A stretch of DNA of 47,355 nucleotides, from the IMG/VR virus record IMGVR_UViG_3300035698_012864, positions 1 through 47,355 of that record; one strand, given 5' to 3'. The DNA comes from a virus. Positions within the stretch are counted from its first letter, which is position 1. Each line of letters opens with the position of its first letter. The notes under the pieces are model-generated. The model had not been told where the DNA came from and ran no database searches. It saw only the letters and a list, made by a program, of their open reading frames with translations. Made by a program: the position numbers and the translations under genes. Shown piece by piece: positions 1-8,360 of this stretch.

Positions 1-189
1 TATGTTGCATATGTTCCAGACTCTACATTGAACCCGAAGTATATTGATGTGATGAATGTTATTGATAGGATTGAAATACCTAGCATGGAGAGAGCTATGT
101 TAAAAGCTAAAGTAAGGGCTAGGATTGCAAAACCTACAATGACAACAACTACAGGTACTATGGATGATATGATACAGGACTGTAATTAA
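1..189 (+). CDS. 3' end of an unidentified gene (5' partial)
   Basis: An open frame enters from the left edge and ends at a TAA at 187-189, giving the last 62 residues of a protein that starts outside the window. The visible part has a charged stretch rich in Arg, Lys and Ala, then a Thr-rich segment (TMTTTTGTMDD) and a short acidic tail. I do not recognise it. The next gene starts 10 bases downstream, so the two are probably cotranscribed. Confidence 0.6.
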   Translation, partial: YVAYVPDSTLNPKYIDVMNVIDRIEIPSMERAMLKAKVRARIAKPTMTTTTGTMDDMIQDCN

Positions 190-199
190 GGATTAACAT

Positions 200-685
200 A
201 TGAGTATATCAAAAGAAGTAAAGGATTTGGTAAACAATCTGCAACCACAATTACGTAAATTAACTAATCAATATATTCTGAAAAAAGTTAGTGATAATGA
301 TATAAGAGAACTAGGAAGAACTGTTAAAAAGTTCTATGATAAAACACAAGGAATACAAATAACTAAAGTTGATGCGAGGCGTGCAACTTGGGAAGACTTA
401 TACCCTTGGGTGTGGGAGCGATTTAAAGCTAAACTTGCATTGAAATTATTCAAACTTCCTAGTAGACTTACATATTTGACTTGGTATTTAAAGTTTTTTG
501 GATACAGAGTAACCATAGAAACACGTGAAAATCTTGGAGGACTTCCTTTTCAACTTGCAATATTTGAGCTTAAAAATCCAGAACAGATTGCAGTATTGGA
601 TATATATATTGTACCTGAGACGTGTGTAGAATCTATAAATTTGAGATTTGTAGTTAAACCAGATAACGGAATTATATTTTATTAA
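200..685 (+). CDS. hypothetical protein, 161 aa
   Basis: Start ATG is preceded by AAGGA at a normal distance, and the stop TAA runs into the ribosome binding site of the next gene. The N-terminal third looks helical and charged. The middle is basic and aromatic, with several Trp and Tyr residues, and the C-terminal third is a likely beta-rich region. No signal peptide, membrane segment or catalytic motif was seen, and I do not recognise a family. It is the first of a tight run of small plus-strand genes that leads to the RNA polymerase genes. Confidence 0.75.
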   Translation: MSISKEVKDLVNNLQPQLRKLTNQYILKKVSDNDIRELGRTVKKFYDKTQGIQITKVDARRATWEDLYPWVWERFKAKLALKLFKLPSRLTYLTWYLKFFGYRVTIETRENLGGLPFQLAIFELKNPEQIAVLDIYIVPETCVESINLRFVVKPDNGIIFY

Positions 686-695
686 GGAGAATGAT

Positions 696-1241
696 ATGGG
701 ATGTTTAGTTGATGTGTTCGTAGTTAAGATCAAACGTAAATTTGAAGATGCTGACTTTGATCAAATTTTTAAAGAGATTCCAGATGGATATAGAGCAATG
801 TTCTCTGCATTGTGGAATGAATTTCAATCACTTGAAGAGATTATGGATGAGCGTCATTCAGATATGACTATGGGTATTGCTCAAGAATTTGAAAATGAAG
901 AATGTGCTCTATTTTTCATGCGCAGATATAGACATGAATCACTACATCGAATTATTAGAGAACTATTCTTCGATACAATTTTGATATTGCAAAATCAATT
1001 CGATGAACGAAAGATAAACAAATGTGTTGTATTGGATAAGGATGACAAGGTTGGCTTGGAATTTCCATTAACACATTCCTTCAAAAATAAACTAAAGGTT
1101 AATGCTAGAGATGTAATATCTGAAACACAATGGACAAGTGAACTACCAGAAGATCAAAAGTTTGTACAAGCTTCTATTTCAAATCTTGAGGAAGATGGCT
1201 TTACTGTACATGCATTTGACAAGGGAGATGTGGATGACTAA
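696..1241 (+). CDS. hypothetical protein, 181 aa
   Basis: The start at 696 is fixed by TAAGGAGA five bases upstream. The protein is acidic with amphipathic helices in its first 110 residues. No membrane segment, zinc motif or catalytic signature is visible, and I do not recognise it. Its stop codon overlaps the start of the 3D-domain gene (ATGACTAA, 1234-1241), so translation of the two is probably coupled. Confidence 0.75.
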   Translation: MGCLVDVFVVKIKRKFEDADFDQIFKEIPDGYRAMFSALWNEFQSLEEIMDERHSDMTMGIAQEFENEECALFFMRRYRHESLHRIIRELFFDTILILQNQFDERKINKCVVLDKDDKVGLEFPLTHSFKNKLKVNARDVISETQWTSELPEDQKFVQASISNLEEDGFTVHAFDKGDVDD

Positions 1242-1866
1242 CGTTAAGGCACAATTTGCTAAGGGTGTTATGGTTGGTGCGATCCTTGGTATATTGTTTG
1301 TTAATCATATGATGATTAAAAACTTGACTACCATAGTTCTAAATCAAAACCAAGATATATCAACTGCATTCAATTCACTTAAAGTTATACAGACAGACGA
1401 TCTTGAAACTAAGATTGAAATTAATAGTAAGTTGAATATATTGAAGGATGATATAAATCACCTTCATACGTTATTGATTATAAATTTACTTACAATCGAA
1501 GAAGAAAATGTATCATCCAATGTACCTTTCATACAGCTTGATGGTCGAGAGACTTTGAATGTTACTGCTACCGCGTACACTAATTCACATGAAGAAACTG
1601 ATGATACCCCAAACATTACAGCAACAGGAAAACATGTATCTCCAAATTATATAGCATGTTCTAGAGACATCATTGAGAAATGGGGATATGGAACTAAAGT
1701 ATTGTTAGTTGCAAAAACTGATGATGGATCACTACTTACATTTGGAGAGTACGAGATACAAGATACAATGAACGAACGATATACAAATGCATGTGATGTA
1801 TTTATGTGGAATAAAGAAGATGCACTGCAATTTGGTAGAAGAAAAATGAGGTTGGTAAAGTTATGA
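1234..1866 (+). CDS. membrane-anchored 3D-domain protein (putative peptidoglycan-active)
   Basis: The start at 1234 is chosen over an upstream in-frame ATG because GGAG lies just upstream and the ATG overlaps the preceding stop; this gives 210 residues. Residues 9-27 form one hydrophobic segment (GVMVGAILGILFVNHMMI), probably a signal anchor. A helical stretch follows. Residues ~110-210 resemble the 3D domain, the double-psi barrel named for three aspartates and found in MltA-like lytic transglycosylases and Firmicute cell-wall enzymes. The supporting features are TATAYTNS, the GTKV segment, the QDTMN and CDVFMW aspartates, and a terminal FGRR. An inner-membrane-tethered cell-wall hydrolase acting in lysis is the inference; the fold match is good but the activity is not shown. 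Confidence 0.6.
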   Translation: MTNVKAQFAKGVMVGAILGILFVNHMMIKNLTTIVLNQNQDISTAFNSLKVIQTDDLETKIEINSKLNILKDDINHLHTLLIINLLTIEEENVSSNVPFIQLDGRETLNVTATAYTNSHEETDDTPNITATGKHVSPNYIACSRDIIEKWGYGTKVLLVAKTDDGSLLTFGEYEIQDTMNERYTNACDVFMWNKEDALQFGRRKMRLVKL

Positions 1867-2210
1867 AAAAACTATATGCTATTCATGTGAGTTTAAAATG
1901 TAGTTTCTGGAGCGAGGATCACCAAACGGATTGTACTATATATCGAACATTTTATACTGCAACTCCTCCAATTGGAAATTCATTAGTTGTAAAATGTACT
2001 GCAACTGATGATTACGTATTGTTAGATGGTTTAACTTTTGCAACTAAAATTACGACTAATGCTGATGATTCAGTAAATGATGAAGAACCAATTGAGATAT
2101 TTGCATTTGATGAACGGCGAATACATAGAAGTATGTTAAACAGGTTAAAGGAACAACTTGGATTTACAACTGATTGTCCACATAGAATTTTCAGCATTAC
2201 AAGCGAATAA
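1863..2210 (+). CDS. hypothetical protein, 115 aa
   Basis: Starts with an ATGA overlap on the stop of the 3D-domain gene, which points to translational coupling; GAGG lies about ten bases upstream. The sequence looks like a small beta-rich domain with two N-terminal cysteines (CSFWSEDHQTDC) and an acidic middle. No function is recognised. It is the last gene before the leader of the polymerase operon. Confidence 0.7.
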   Translation: MKKLYAIHVSLKCSFWSEDHQTDCTIYRTFYTATPPIGNSLVVKCTATDDYVLLDGLTFATKITTNADDSVNDEEPIEIFAFDERRIHRSMLNRLKEQLGFTTDCPHRIFSITSE

Positions 2211-2215
2211 ATTAC

Positions 2216-2235
2216 AAAGTTGTGCAATCAACTTT
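2216..2235 (+). promoter_or_regulatory. small stem-loop in the leader of the RNA polymerase genes
   Basis: AAAGTTG (2216-2222) and CAACTTT (2229-2235) form a perfect 7-bp stem with a 6-base loop, followed by ATAAAAC. It sits in the only gap (2211-2267) before the beta' gene. It could be a weak terminator for the upstream genes or a leader structure. No GGAC motif and no convincing sigma70 promoter was seen in the gap. Confidence 0.4.
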
Positions 2236-2267
2236 ATAAAACATCGAGCAACAATTAGGAGGAGGCT

Positions 2268-4991
2268 ATGAAACTAAATCTTATCAACTTAGATGAGGTT
2301 GGAGAGCATTTGCCGGAAGTAACATTTCCAAAACCGTTAGAGAACAGAAAGTTTGCGAAGAAAGGCCTCTTCAGCCAACAGATTTTTGGACCAATAAAAT
2401 CATTTCATTGCGCTTGTACTAGAAATTCATACAAAGGGCCTAGGTATGATTACCCACGTTGTCCAGTTTGTGATGTTGAAATCACTACAAGTGAGAAAAG
2501 AAAGAGGCAGTTTGCTAAAATCAAATTACCTTTTGATATTATCAATCCGTTGTTCTTCTATCTTCTAACAGGTAAACGTCCTGCGTTGAAGAGAATCATT
2601 ATGGAAATGCTGACTTACCAGTCTAAGTATTACTTTGATGAAACTGGCAAGCTGACAAAACTTGCTATCGAAGAAGAATCCACAGAAGGAACTACTTACC
2701 TCCAGGGAATTGAAGGTGCATTAGTGTACATCAAATTCCTTTTGAGAATGGAAATTCCAGAAGGATTGGAAGTTGATGATAAAGAGGAACTTCGTTCAGA
2801 ATTACAATACATCAAAGATCATTTTGATCAAATCACGATCAACACCGTTATGGTAATTCCTCCCGAATTTCGTCCATGTGGTAAACTCAGTAGAGGTAAT
2901 TATATTTCTGATGATATCAACAAACAATATCAGAAGATAATCAAAATCTCAAATGAGTTAAAGAGTGTTCCATTTACAGTTGAACGTACAAGTGATGTGT
3001 ATATCACTAATTTCCGATACTTGCAAAAACTTGTCCTTGAGCTTTATGACTTTGTTATGGATAAGATGAGTAAGAAGAGTGGACTTATACGTTCAAACAT
3101 ACTTGGTAAACGAGTGGACTTCTCTGGTCGCGCTGTCATCTCACCAGATCCAACACTACATCTTGATGAATGTAGGTTGCCTTATTGGATGGTGCTAGAG
3201 ATACTCAAGCCAAATCTTGTATCACACTTAGTCAATAGACGTGTGTGTAAACGATATAACCAAGCAATCAGATTGATTGATGAAAGTATACAAAATAGTG
3301 ATCCACGTTTCTTTGACATTGTGTCTGAATTTTGTGAAGATAAGGTTTGTGTACTAAACCGACAGCCTACCCTTCACCGCTTAGGTGTGTTGGGCTTTAA
3401 GGTTAGAATCCATTTAGGTAACACTATCCAGATTCATCCAATGATTTGTCACCCATATAACGCCGACTTCGATGGTGATGCAATGGCTGTGTACATGCCT
3501 ATCACTAGAAGATCCATTGAGGATGTACATACAAAGTTGGGTATATGGGCGAACCTGTTGTCCCCAACTGATATGGAAGCCGTTGCACGACCAAACCAGG
3601 ATATCATACTTGGTGTGTATGCAGCAACTACTGATGACTCAGATGAATCACTTAGACATATTAAAGGAGAAGAACTATCTTTTGGTAGGTATGCGTTCAA
3701 TGCTTGTTTGCCAGATGACTACCCTGTAATTACGACATCAGTAACGAAAGGTAAACTCAATTCTATCTTGAATGATATTACATTGAGATATCCTCCAGCA
3801 GACGTAATAAAGACACTTGATAACATTATGAGACTTGGGTTTACTCTATCAACCATCAAAGGATACACGTTAGCATTAGATGATTTGTATGATGCAGAGT
3901 TAACTAGAATAGCACACGAAGATTTGTCTGGTGACCCAGCTATTGATATGCCATATATTAATGATGACCCAGATTTGAAATCTAAGTTAAGAGCACTTCC
4001 ATTCTCAGTGTTTATTGAATCAGGTGCTAGAGGTACTTGGGACCAAGCTAGACAGATGGTGTTTGCACGAGGCTATGTTGCTGATGCTAATAACCAAATT
4101 CGTCCAAGACTTATTAGATCTAGTTTGGTTGAAGGACTATCTCCTCTGGAGTTCTTTGATAGTTGTTGGGGTTCCAGAAAGGGACTGTTAGATACAGCAT
4201 TATCAACTGGTGATACTGGGTATCTAACGAGACAGCTTATTTACTCAACTGTTAATATGGAGTTGGGTGATGATGATTGTGGTACAACTGATGGTATGAC
4301 TGTCAAAATTGAATCTGATAAAATTGCTAGGTCATATCTTTGGAGGTATATAGTCAAGGATACTGGAGAGTTAGTATTAATTACTCATGGTAACTATAAA
4401 CAGATTGTTGGCAAAGTAGTCAAACTCAGAAGTCCGATTTACTGTAAGAATTCTAGGGTATGTAAGACTTGCTATGGTAAACTTCATAACATCCTACACT
4501 CAGATCAGATTGGGATTATCGCAACACAAGCTGTGGGTGAACGTGCTACACAACTTGTATTGAGAACATTCCATATATCTGGTGCTGCTGCTGGATCAGG
4601 TGCAGGTGGATTGAATGAAGATATCATTTCAGGAATGACTATTGCTAAAAAGCTATTTCACAAACCGAAGGAGTTGTTAGAACGAGACATCGAATCACCA
4701 GCTGAATTAGTACATATGATTTATAATGTATTTGGACAATATGGAGACATCAAAACTATTCACTTTGAGGTTATCGTTGCTTCTATGATGTGGGTAGGTG
4801 AAAAGCTTTGGAGATTAGTACCAGAAAGGGATAACATAAAACCAGAGTATGTCAGTATTTTACAAGTACCATCTAGATCATCTTGGTTACTTGGGTGCGC
4901 ATTCAGCAATCTGAAACAGAAAATAATTGGTGGATTGATTGATGAATCAATAGATGAACCAAGTTCATTGACAACTATATTTAGATACTAA
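2268..4991 (+). CDS. rpoC: DNA-directed RNA polymerase subunit beta' (phage-encoded, complete)
   Basis: Catalytic largest subunit of a multisubunit RNA polymerase. In order: N-terminal zinc site (C48, C50, C65, C68); the KRVDFSGRAVI segment; RQPTLHR; the Mg-binding loop NADFDGD at ~398-404, whose three aspartates hold the catalytic metal; a bridge-helix region with GSRKGLLDTALSTGDTGYLT; a second zinc site (C671, C726, C732, C735); and the trigger-loop region starting GERATQLVLRTFH. At 907 residues it is shorter than bacterial beta' (about 1200-1400), mainly because no lineage-specific insertions are visible. It is one chain, whereas phiKZ-type and AR9/PBS1-type phages split this subunit. A strong TAGGAGGAGG site precedes the ATG. 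No alpha, omega or sigma gene is visible in the window. Confidence 0.97.
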   Translation: MKLNLINLDEVGEHLPEVTFPKPLENRKFAKKGLFSQQIFGPIKSFHCACTRNSYKGPRYDYPRCPVCDVEITTSEKRKRQFAKIKLPFDIINPLFFYLLTGKRPALKRIIMEMLTYQSKYYFDETGKLTKLAIEEESTEGTTYLQGIEGALVYIKFLLRMEIPEGLEVDDKEELRSELQYIKDHFDQITINTVMVIPPEFRPCGKLSRGNYISDDINKQYQKIIKISNELKSVPFTVERTSDVYITNFRYLQKLVLELYDFVMDKMSKKSGLIRSNILGKRVDFSGRAVISPDPTLHLDECRLPYWMVLEILKPNLVSHLVNRRVCKRYNQAIRLIDESIQNSDPRFFDIVSEFCEDKVCVLNRQPTLHRLGVLGFKVRIHLGNTIQIHPMICHPYNADFDGDAMAVYMPITRRSIEDVHTKLGIWANLLSPTDMEAVARPNQDIILGVYAATTDDSDESLRHIKGEELSFGRYAFNACLPDDYPVITTSVTKGKLNSILNDITLRYPPADVIKTLDNIMRLGFTLSTIKGYTLALDDLYDAELTRIAHEDLSGDPAIDMPYINDDPDLKSKLRALPFSVFIESGARGTWDQARQMVFARGYVADANNQIRPRLIRSSLVEGLSPLEFFDSCWGSRKGLLDTALSTGDTGYLTRQLIYSTVNMELGDDDCGTTDGMTVKIESDKIARSYLWRYIVKDTGELVLITHGNYKQIVGKVVKLRSPIYCKNSRVCKTCYGKLHNILHSDQIGIIATQAVGERATQLVLRTFHISGAAAGSGAGGLNEDIISGMTIAKKLFHKPKELLERDIESPAELVHMIYNVFGQYGDIKTIHFEVIVASMMWVGEKLWRLVPERDNIKPEYVSILQVPSRSSWLLGCAFSNLKQKIIGGLIDESIDEPSSLTTIFRY

Positions 4992-5002
4992 GGAGGTTTT
5001 GT

Positions 5003-8000
5003 ATGGACCCAAGATACAAAAATGTTACACTGTTTGATCGTAGAAAAGAAGAATGGAATCATAGTGCATTACAAGAACACATTGATTCAATATTTGGTAC
5101 CGTTGAAATCATTGAAGGTTGGAAATACAATGGTGCGCATTGGATAGAAACATTACCAGTACAAAAGAAAGAAGAACTCAAAAAGCATATCTTTCGTGTT
5201 ATACGATGTAAGCTTACTGACCCTGCTGGAAAAGAGCATGAGTATAATCTCCAAATACCAGAGTTGATTAACGATCAATTCTTTTATATTGGTGGATTCC
5301 TCAAGGTTCCAATCTTCCAGATGTTTGATCTCCCAATCATTTATAGAAAAACACCTAAGGGCACGATGCTAAAACTTAGAACCAATGCTATCACATTGGG
5401 TGTTGATATGAATAGGCGAGATCAAAGTATTAACGTACAAGTGTTTAACAAGGATATTCCCTTTGGAACATTACTTGCAGCATTCCATACTAAGGAAGAA
5501 TGGACTGCATTCGTAGCTGCTCATAGCGGACCTAAGCCTGAACCAGTTTCAAGGATTGAGGAATTAGCAAATACTGCATGGGCACAGGAAATGACTTACG
5601 ACGAACGTTGTGAGCGTGTTGGTGAGTATTTCATGACTAAACCTAATGAGAAGCATAAACGAGGAGAGGGTATCCTGTTCTCATTGAAAGCTGCTTATGA
5701 GGTTGATCATTTCAGTAAGAGATTTTTCAAGCAGGACTCAATCCTACTCGAACTGTTAGATCATATTTGGAATGGTCCAAGAAGTGATACTGAGATTGGT
5801 TACAAGAGAATCAGATTAGCTGAATACATATTGTCACCATTAATTCATAAAGTGTATGACTTAATGGTTGCAACATTTAGGAACTATAAAGATAAGTTTC
5901 AGATTCCACAAAACTTAGTTCTTGATAGTTGTAGTTCTTCTACATCGAAAAATGGGAAGAACGATGTTGCGCACATCATTCATTACAATCTCCCTTACAA
6001 TCCAGTGAGCGAGATAGCAAGTCTATTGCAATGTAGTTTAGTTGGCCCTGGTGGTTTCAAGAAGGAAAACGTACCACCTCACTTGAGAAACTTAGATGAA
6101 AGTCAACTTGGATTGATTTGTGCTGCTGATACACCTGATAGAGAAGGTTGTGGTGTCATTAATAACATGGTTCCAATTACTAAATTGGATGAGAATGGGT
6201 TATTCATTTCACCAGAAGATGATACTGTCATAACATCATATCCTATTTCATTAGTACCATTTATGCAGAATGATGACCCAACAAGATTGCAGATGGCAAG
6301 TAATCAGTTGAAGCAAAGTATCTTACTTAAAGATGCTGAAAACCCTTGGATCAGATCTGGTACAGAAGGTGCTTACTTAGAGAGAACCAACTTCCTTCAA
6401 ATTGCAGAGCATGGTGGTAAAGTCATTTATAAAGATGTCGATTACATGATTGTTGCATATGATAATGAGGAAGAAGAAAATGTAGATGCATTTCAAATTG
6501 GCTATCGTCCATTGAATCAGGGTACAGTTGATATAGTAGAGACTACCCTTGATGTGGATGATGAGTTTATAGCTGGTGATACCCTTTGTAAATCTAGGTT
6601 TGTTAAAAATGATGAACTAGCTATAGGACAGAATCTCTTTACGGCTGTGATGGTTTGGAAAGGCTTTAACTATGAAGATGGAATTGTCATAGCAGAATCT
6701 GTTGTAAAGAAACTTACTTCACTTCATACTATTGATATGTCTTACAATGTTGAGTCTGGACAAGTATTACTAACACTTGAGGATGGGACTTATAAACCAT
6801 TCCCAGACATTGGACAGAGTGTTACAAAGGGTGAAGCATACGCTAAGATCAAAAACCTTGATCTCGAAACTGGGTATGAATCTATTAATGAAGAGTGTAG
6901 AGAACAGAATGCACCCAGAGATTGTGATATTGCTTCAATTGAAATATTCCCTAATGCTTGGAATAAGCAGATTGAAGAATTCTCTACCGCAATCCAAAAG
7001 ATGCAGAATGTTCAAACTAACAGATACTCTAGAATAGTTAATGCTATTGAACCATTTTTAGATGAAACAGGAATGGAGATATTCTTAAAGGTACATGGGC
7101 TATCAATTCTCAATTGTGATCAAGCAAGGGTTGGAAAGTTCCAACTCAAAAGTGAGAAGATTGGTGGTGTACTTTTCCGTGTACGTGGAGTATACGAGGA
7201 GTCAATTGGTATTGGTGACAAGATAGCAAATAGACACGGTAACAAGGGTGTCATTGCTAGAGTTGTACCTGATGCTGATATGCCATTGCTTGAGGATGGT
7301 AGACGGCCTGAGGTTATCATCAATCCTCTTGGTATCATTTCTCGTATCAATGTTGGACAGTTGTTTGAATTGCTCATGGGCGAATCATTATATCAACTCA
7401 GACAGAAATTGCATGATATGGAAGATCATTCATATCAAGAACTCCAAGCTATCAGAGGTAAGGTAGAAGAGTTTATGCGTGTAATTGATGTAACTCCTGA
7501 TCAATGGGCCACAGAGAAGATTCTAGAAGATTGGGATGCACATGATTTATCACTGGGTGCAGCGAAAGCAATCGAAGATCTCTATGTGATTCAACCACCA
7601 TTCTATTCTACTCCACCCGATAAGCTTATTGAAGCTATGGATCTCGTTGGTTCCAAATTTAAGTATAAAATGACTGATACGGAAAGTGGATTTGATATTG
7701 AGAATCCTATTGCGTGTGGTTATTTATACTTTGAAAAACTAATCCATAGGGCAAGTGATAAAATCTCAGCAAGATCTATTGGACCATACAATAGAAAAAC
7801 TTCTCAACCAATGGGAGGTAAAGTACATCAAGGTGGACATAGACTTGGTGAGATGGAAGTGTGGGCTTGGTTAGCACATGATAGTAAAGCATTCTTGAGA
7901 GACTTACTTACAATCCATTCGGATTCAATTGGTAAGAAACTAGAGATGCTTGCTCAAGTATTACAAAATCCAGATCTTGCTGAGACAGAAGATATGGATG

Positions 8001-8134
8001 ATACCCCTCAGTCTCTTAGAATTATGGAGGCATATTTGAACATCATTGGTCTTAATATGAGTTCTGATGATTTGAGAAAGAGTAATTTGACAGAATGTAT
8101 TGAAGCATCTATTCGCGGAGAACAGGATGATTGA
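5003..8134 (+). CDS. rpoB: DNA-directed RNA polymerase subunit beta (phage-encoded, complete)
   Basis: Second large catalytic subunit, 1043 residues, partner of the beta' encoded 11 bases upstream. Diagnostic segments: NPVSEIASLLQ...GPGG at ~333-350 (rifampicin-pocket/fork-loop region), CAADTPDREGCG (counterpart of CPIETPEGPNIG), GDKIANRHGNKG at ~737 with the conserved lysines, NPLGIISRINVGQLFE, and GGKVHQGGHRLGEMEVWA near 938. The ATG follows TAAGGAGG. The gene order beta' then beta is the reverse of the usual bacterial rpoB-rpoC order. Its stop overlaps the start of a 73-residue gene. Residues matching E. coli rifampicin contacts D516, H526 and R529 are Leu, Ser and Gln by manual alignment, so the enzyme is probably rifampicin-insensitive (inference). 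Confidence 0.97.
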   Translation: MDPRYKNVTLFDRRKEEWNHSALQEHIDSIFGTVEIIEGWKYNGAHWIETLPVQKKEELKKHIFRVIRCKLTDPAGKEHEYNLQIPELINDQFFYIGGFLKVPIFQMFDLPIIYRKTPKGTMLKLRTNAITLGVDMNRRDQSINVQVFNKDIPFGTLLAAFHTKEEWTAFVAAHSGPKPEPVSRIEELANTAWAQEMTYDERCERVGEYFMTKPNEKHKRGEGILFSLKAAYEVDHFSKRFFKQDSILLELLDHIWNGPRSDTEIGYKRIRLAEYILSPLIHKVYDLMVATFRNYKDKFQIPQNLVLDSCSSSTSKNGKNDVAHIIHYNLPYNPVSEIASLLQCSLVGPGGFKKENVPPHLRNLDESQLGLICAADTPDREGCGVINNMVPITKLDENGLFISPEDDTVITSYPISLVPFMQNDDPTRLQMASNQLKQSILLKDAENPWIRSGTEGAYLERTNFLQIAEHGGKVIYKDVDYMIVAYDNEEEENVDAFQIGYRPLNQGTVDIVETTLDVDDEFIAGDTLCKSRFVKNDELAIGQNLFTAVMVWKGFNYEDGIVIAESVVKKLTSLHTIDMSYNVESGQVLLTLEDGTYKPFPDIGQSVTKGEAYAKIKNLDLETGYESINEECREQNAPRDCDIASIEIFPNAWNKQIEEFSTAIQKMQNVQTNRYSRIVNAIEPFLDETGMEIFLKVHGLSILNCDQARVGKFQLKSEKIGGVLFRVRGVYEESIGIGDKIANRHGNKGVIARVVPDADMPLLEDGRRPEVIINPLGIISRINVGQLFELLMGESLYQLRQKLHDMEDHSYQELQAIRGKVEEFMRVIDVTPDQWATEKILEDWDAHDLSLGAAKAIEDLYVIQPPFYSTPPDKLIEAMDLVGSKFKYKMTDTESGFDIENPIACGYLYFEKLIHRASDKISARSIGPYNRKTSQPMGGKVHQGGHRLGEMEVWAWLAHDSKAFLRDLLTIHSDSIGKKLEMLAQVLQNPDLAETEDMDDTPQSLRIMEAYLNIIGLNMSSDDLRKSNLTECIEASIRGEQDD

Positions 8135-8348
8135 TAAAACTAGAATAAATGATCCGAGGTATATGGCTCAACATATATGTACAAAACTTGTAACTAAATT
8201 GATGCACCTTTCAACACAACTGATAATTATCAAGCATCGATCTAATTTACCAGAGTTTGCACAAATGGTTAAAGAAGCAACAGAAATATGTGATAATGTA
8301 AAGATAAGACTTGATGATGCGTTGAACCATTTAGAAGATACATTGTAG
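8127..8348 (+). CDS. small helical hypothetical protein, 73 aa
   Basis: The start at 8127 is preferred over an in-frame ATG at 8100 because GGAG lies upstream and the ATG overlaps the stop of the beta subunit gene (ATGATTGA). The product appears all helical. Coupling to the polymerase subunit could mean an accessory or assembly factor, for instance in the role of omega, but no omega signature is visible and this is speculation. I do not recognise a family. Confidence 0.65.
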   Translation: MIDKTRINDPRYMAQHICTKLVTKLMHLSTQLIIIKHRSNLPEFAQMVKEATEICDNVKIRLDDALNHLEDTL

Positions 8349-8360
8349 GAGTAGAACAAA

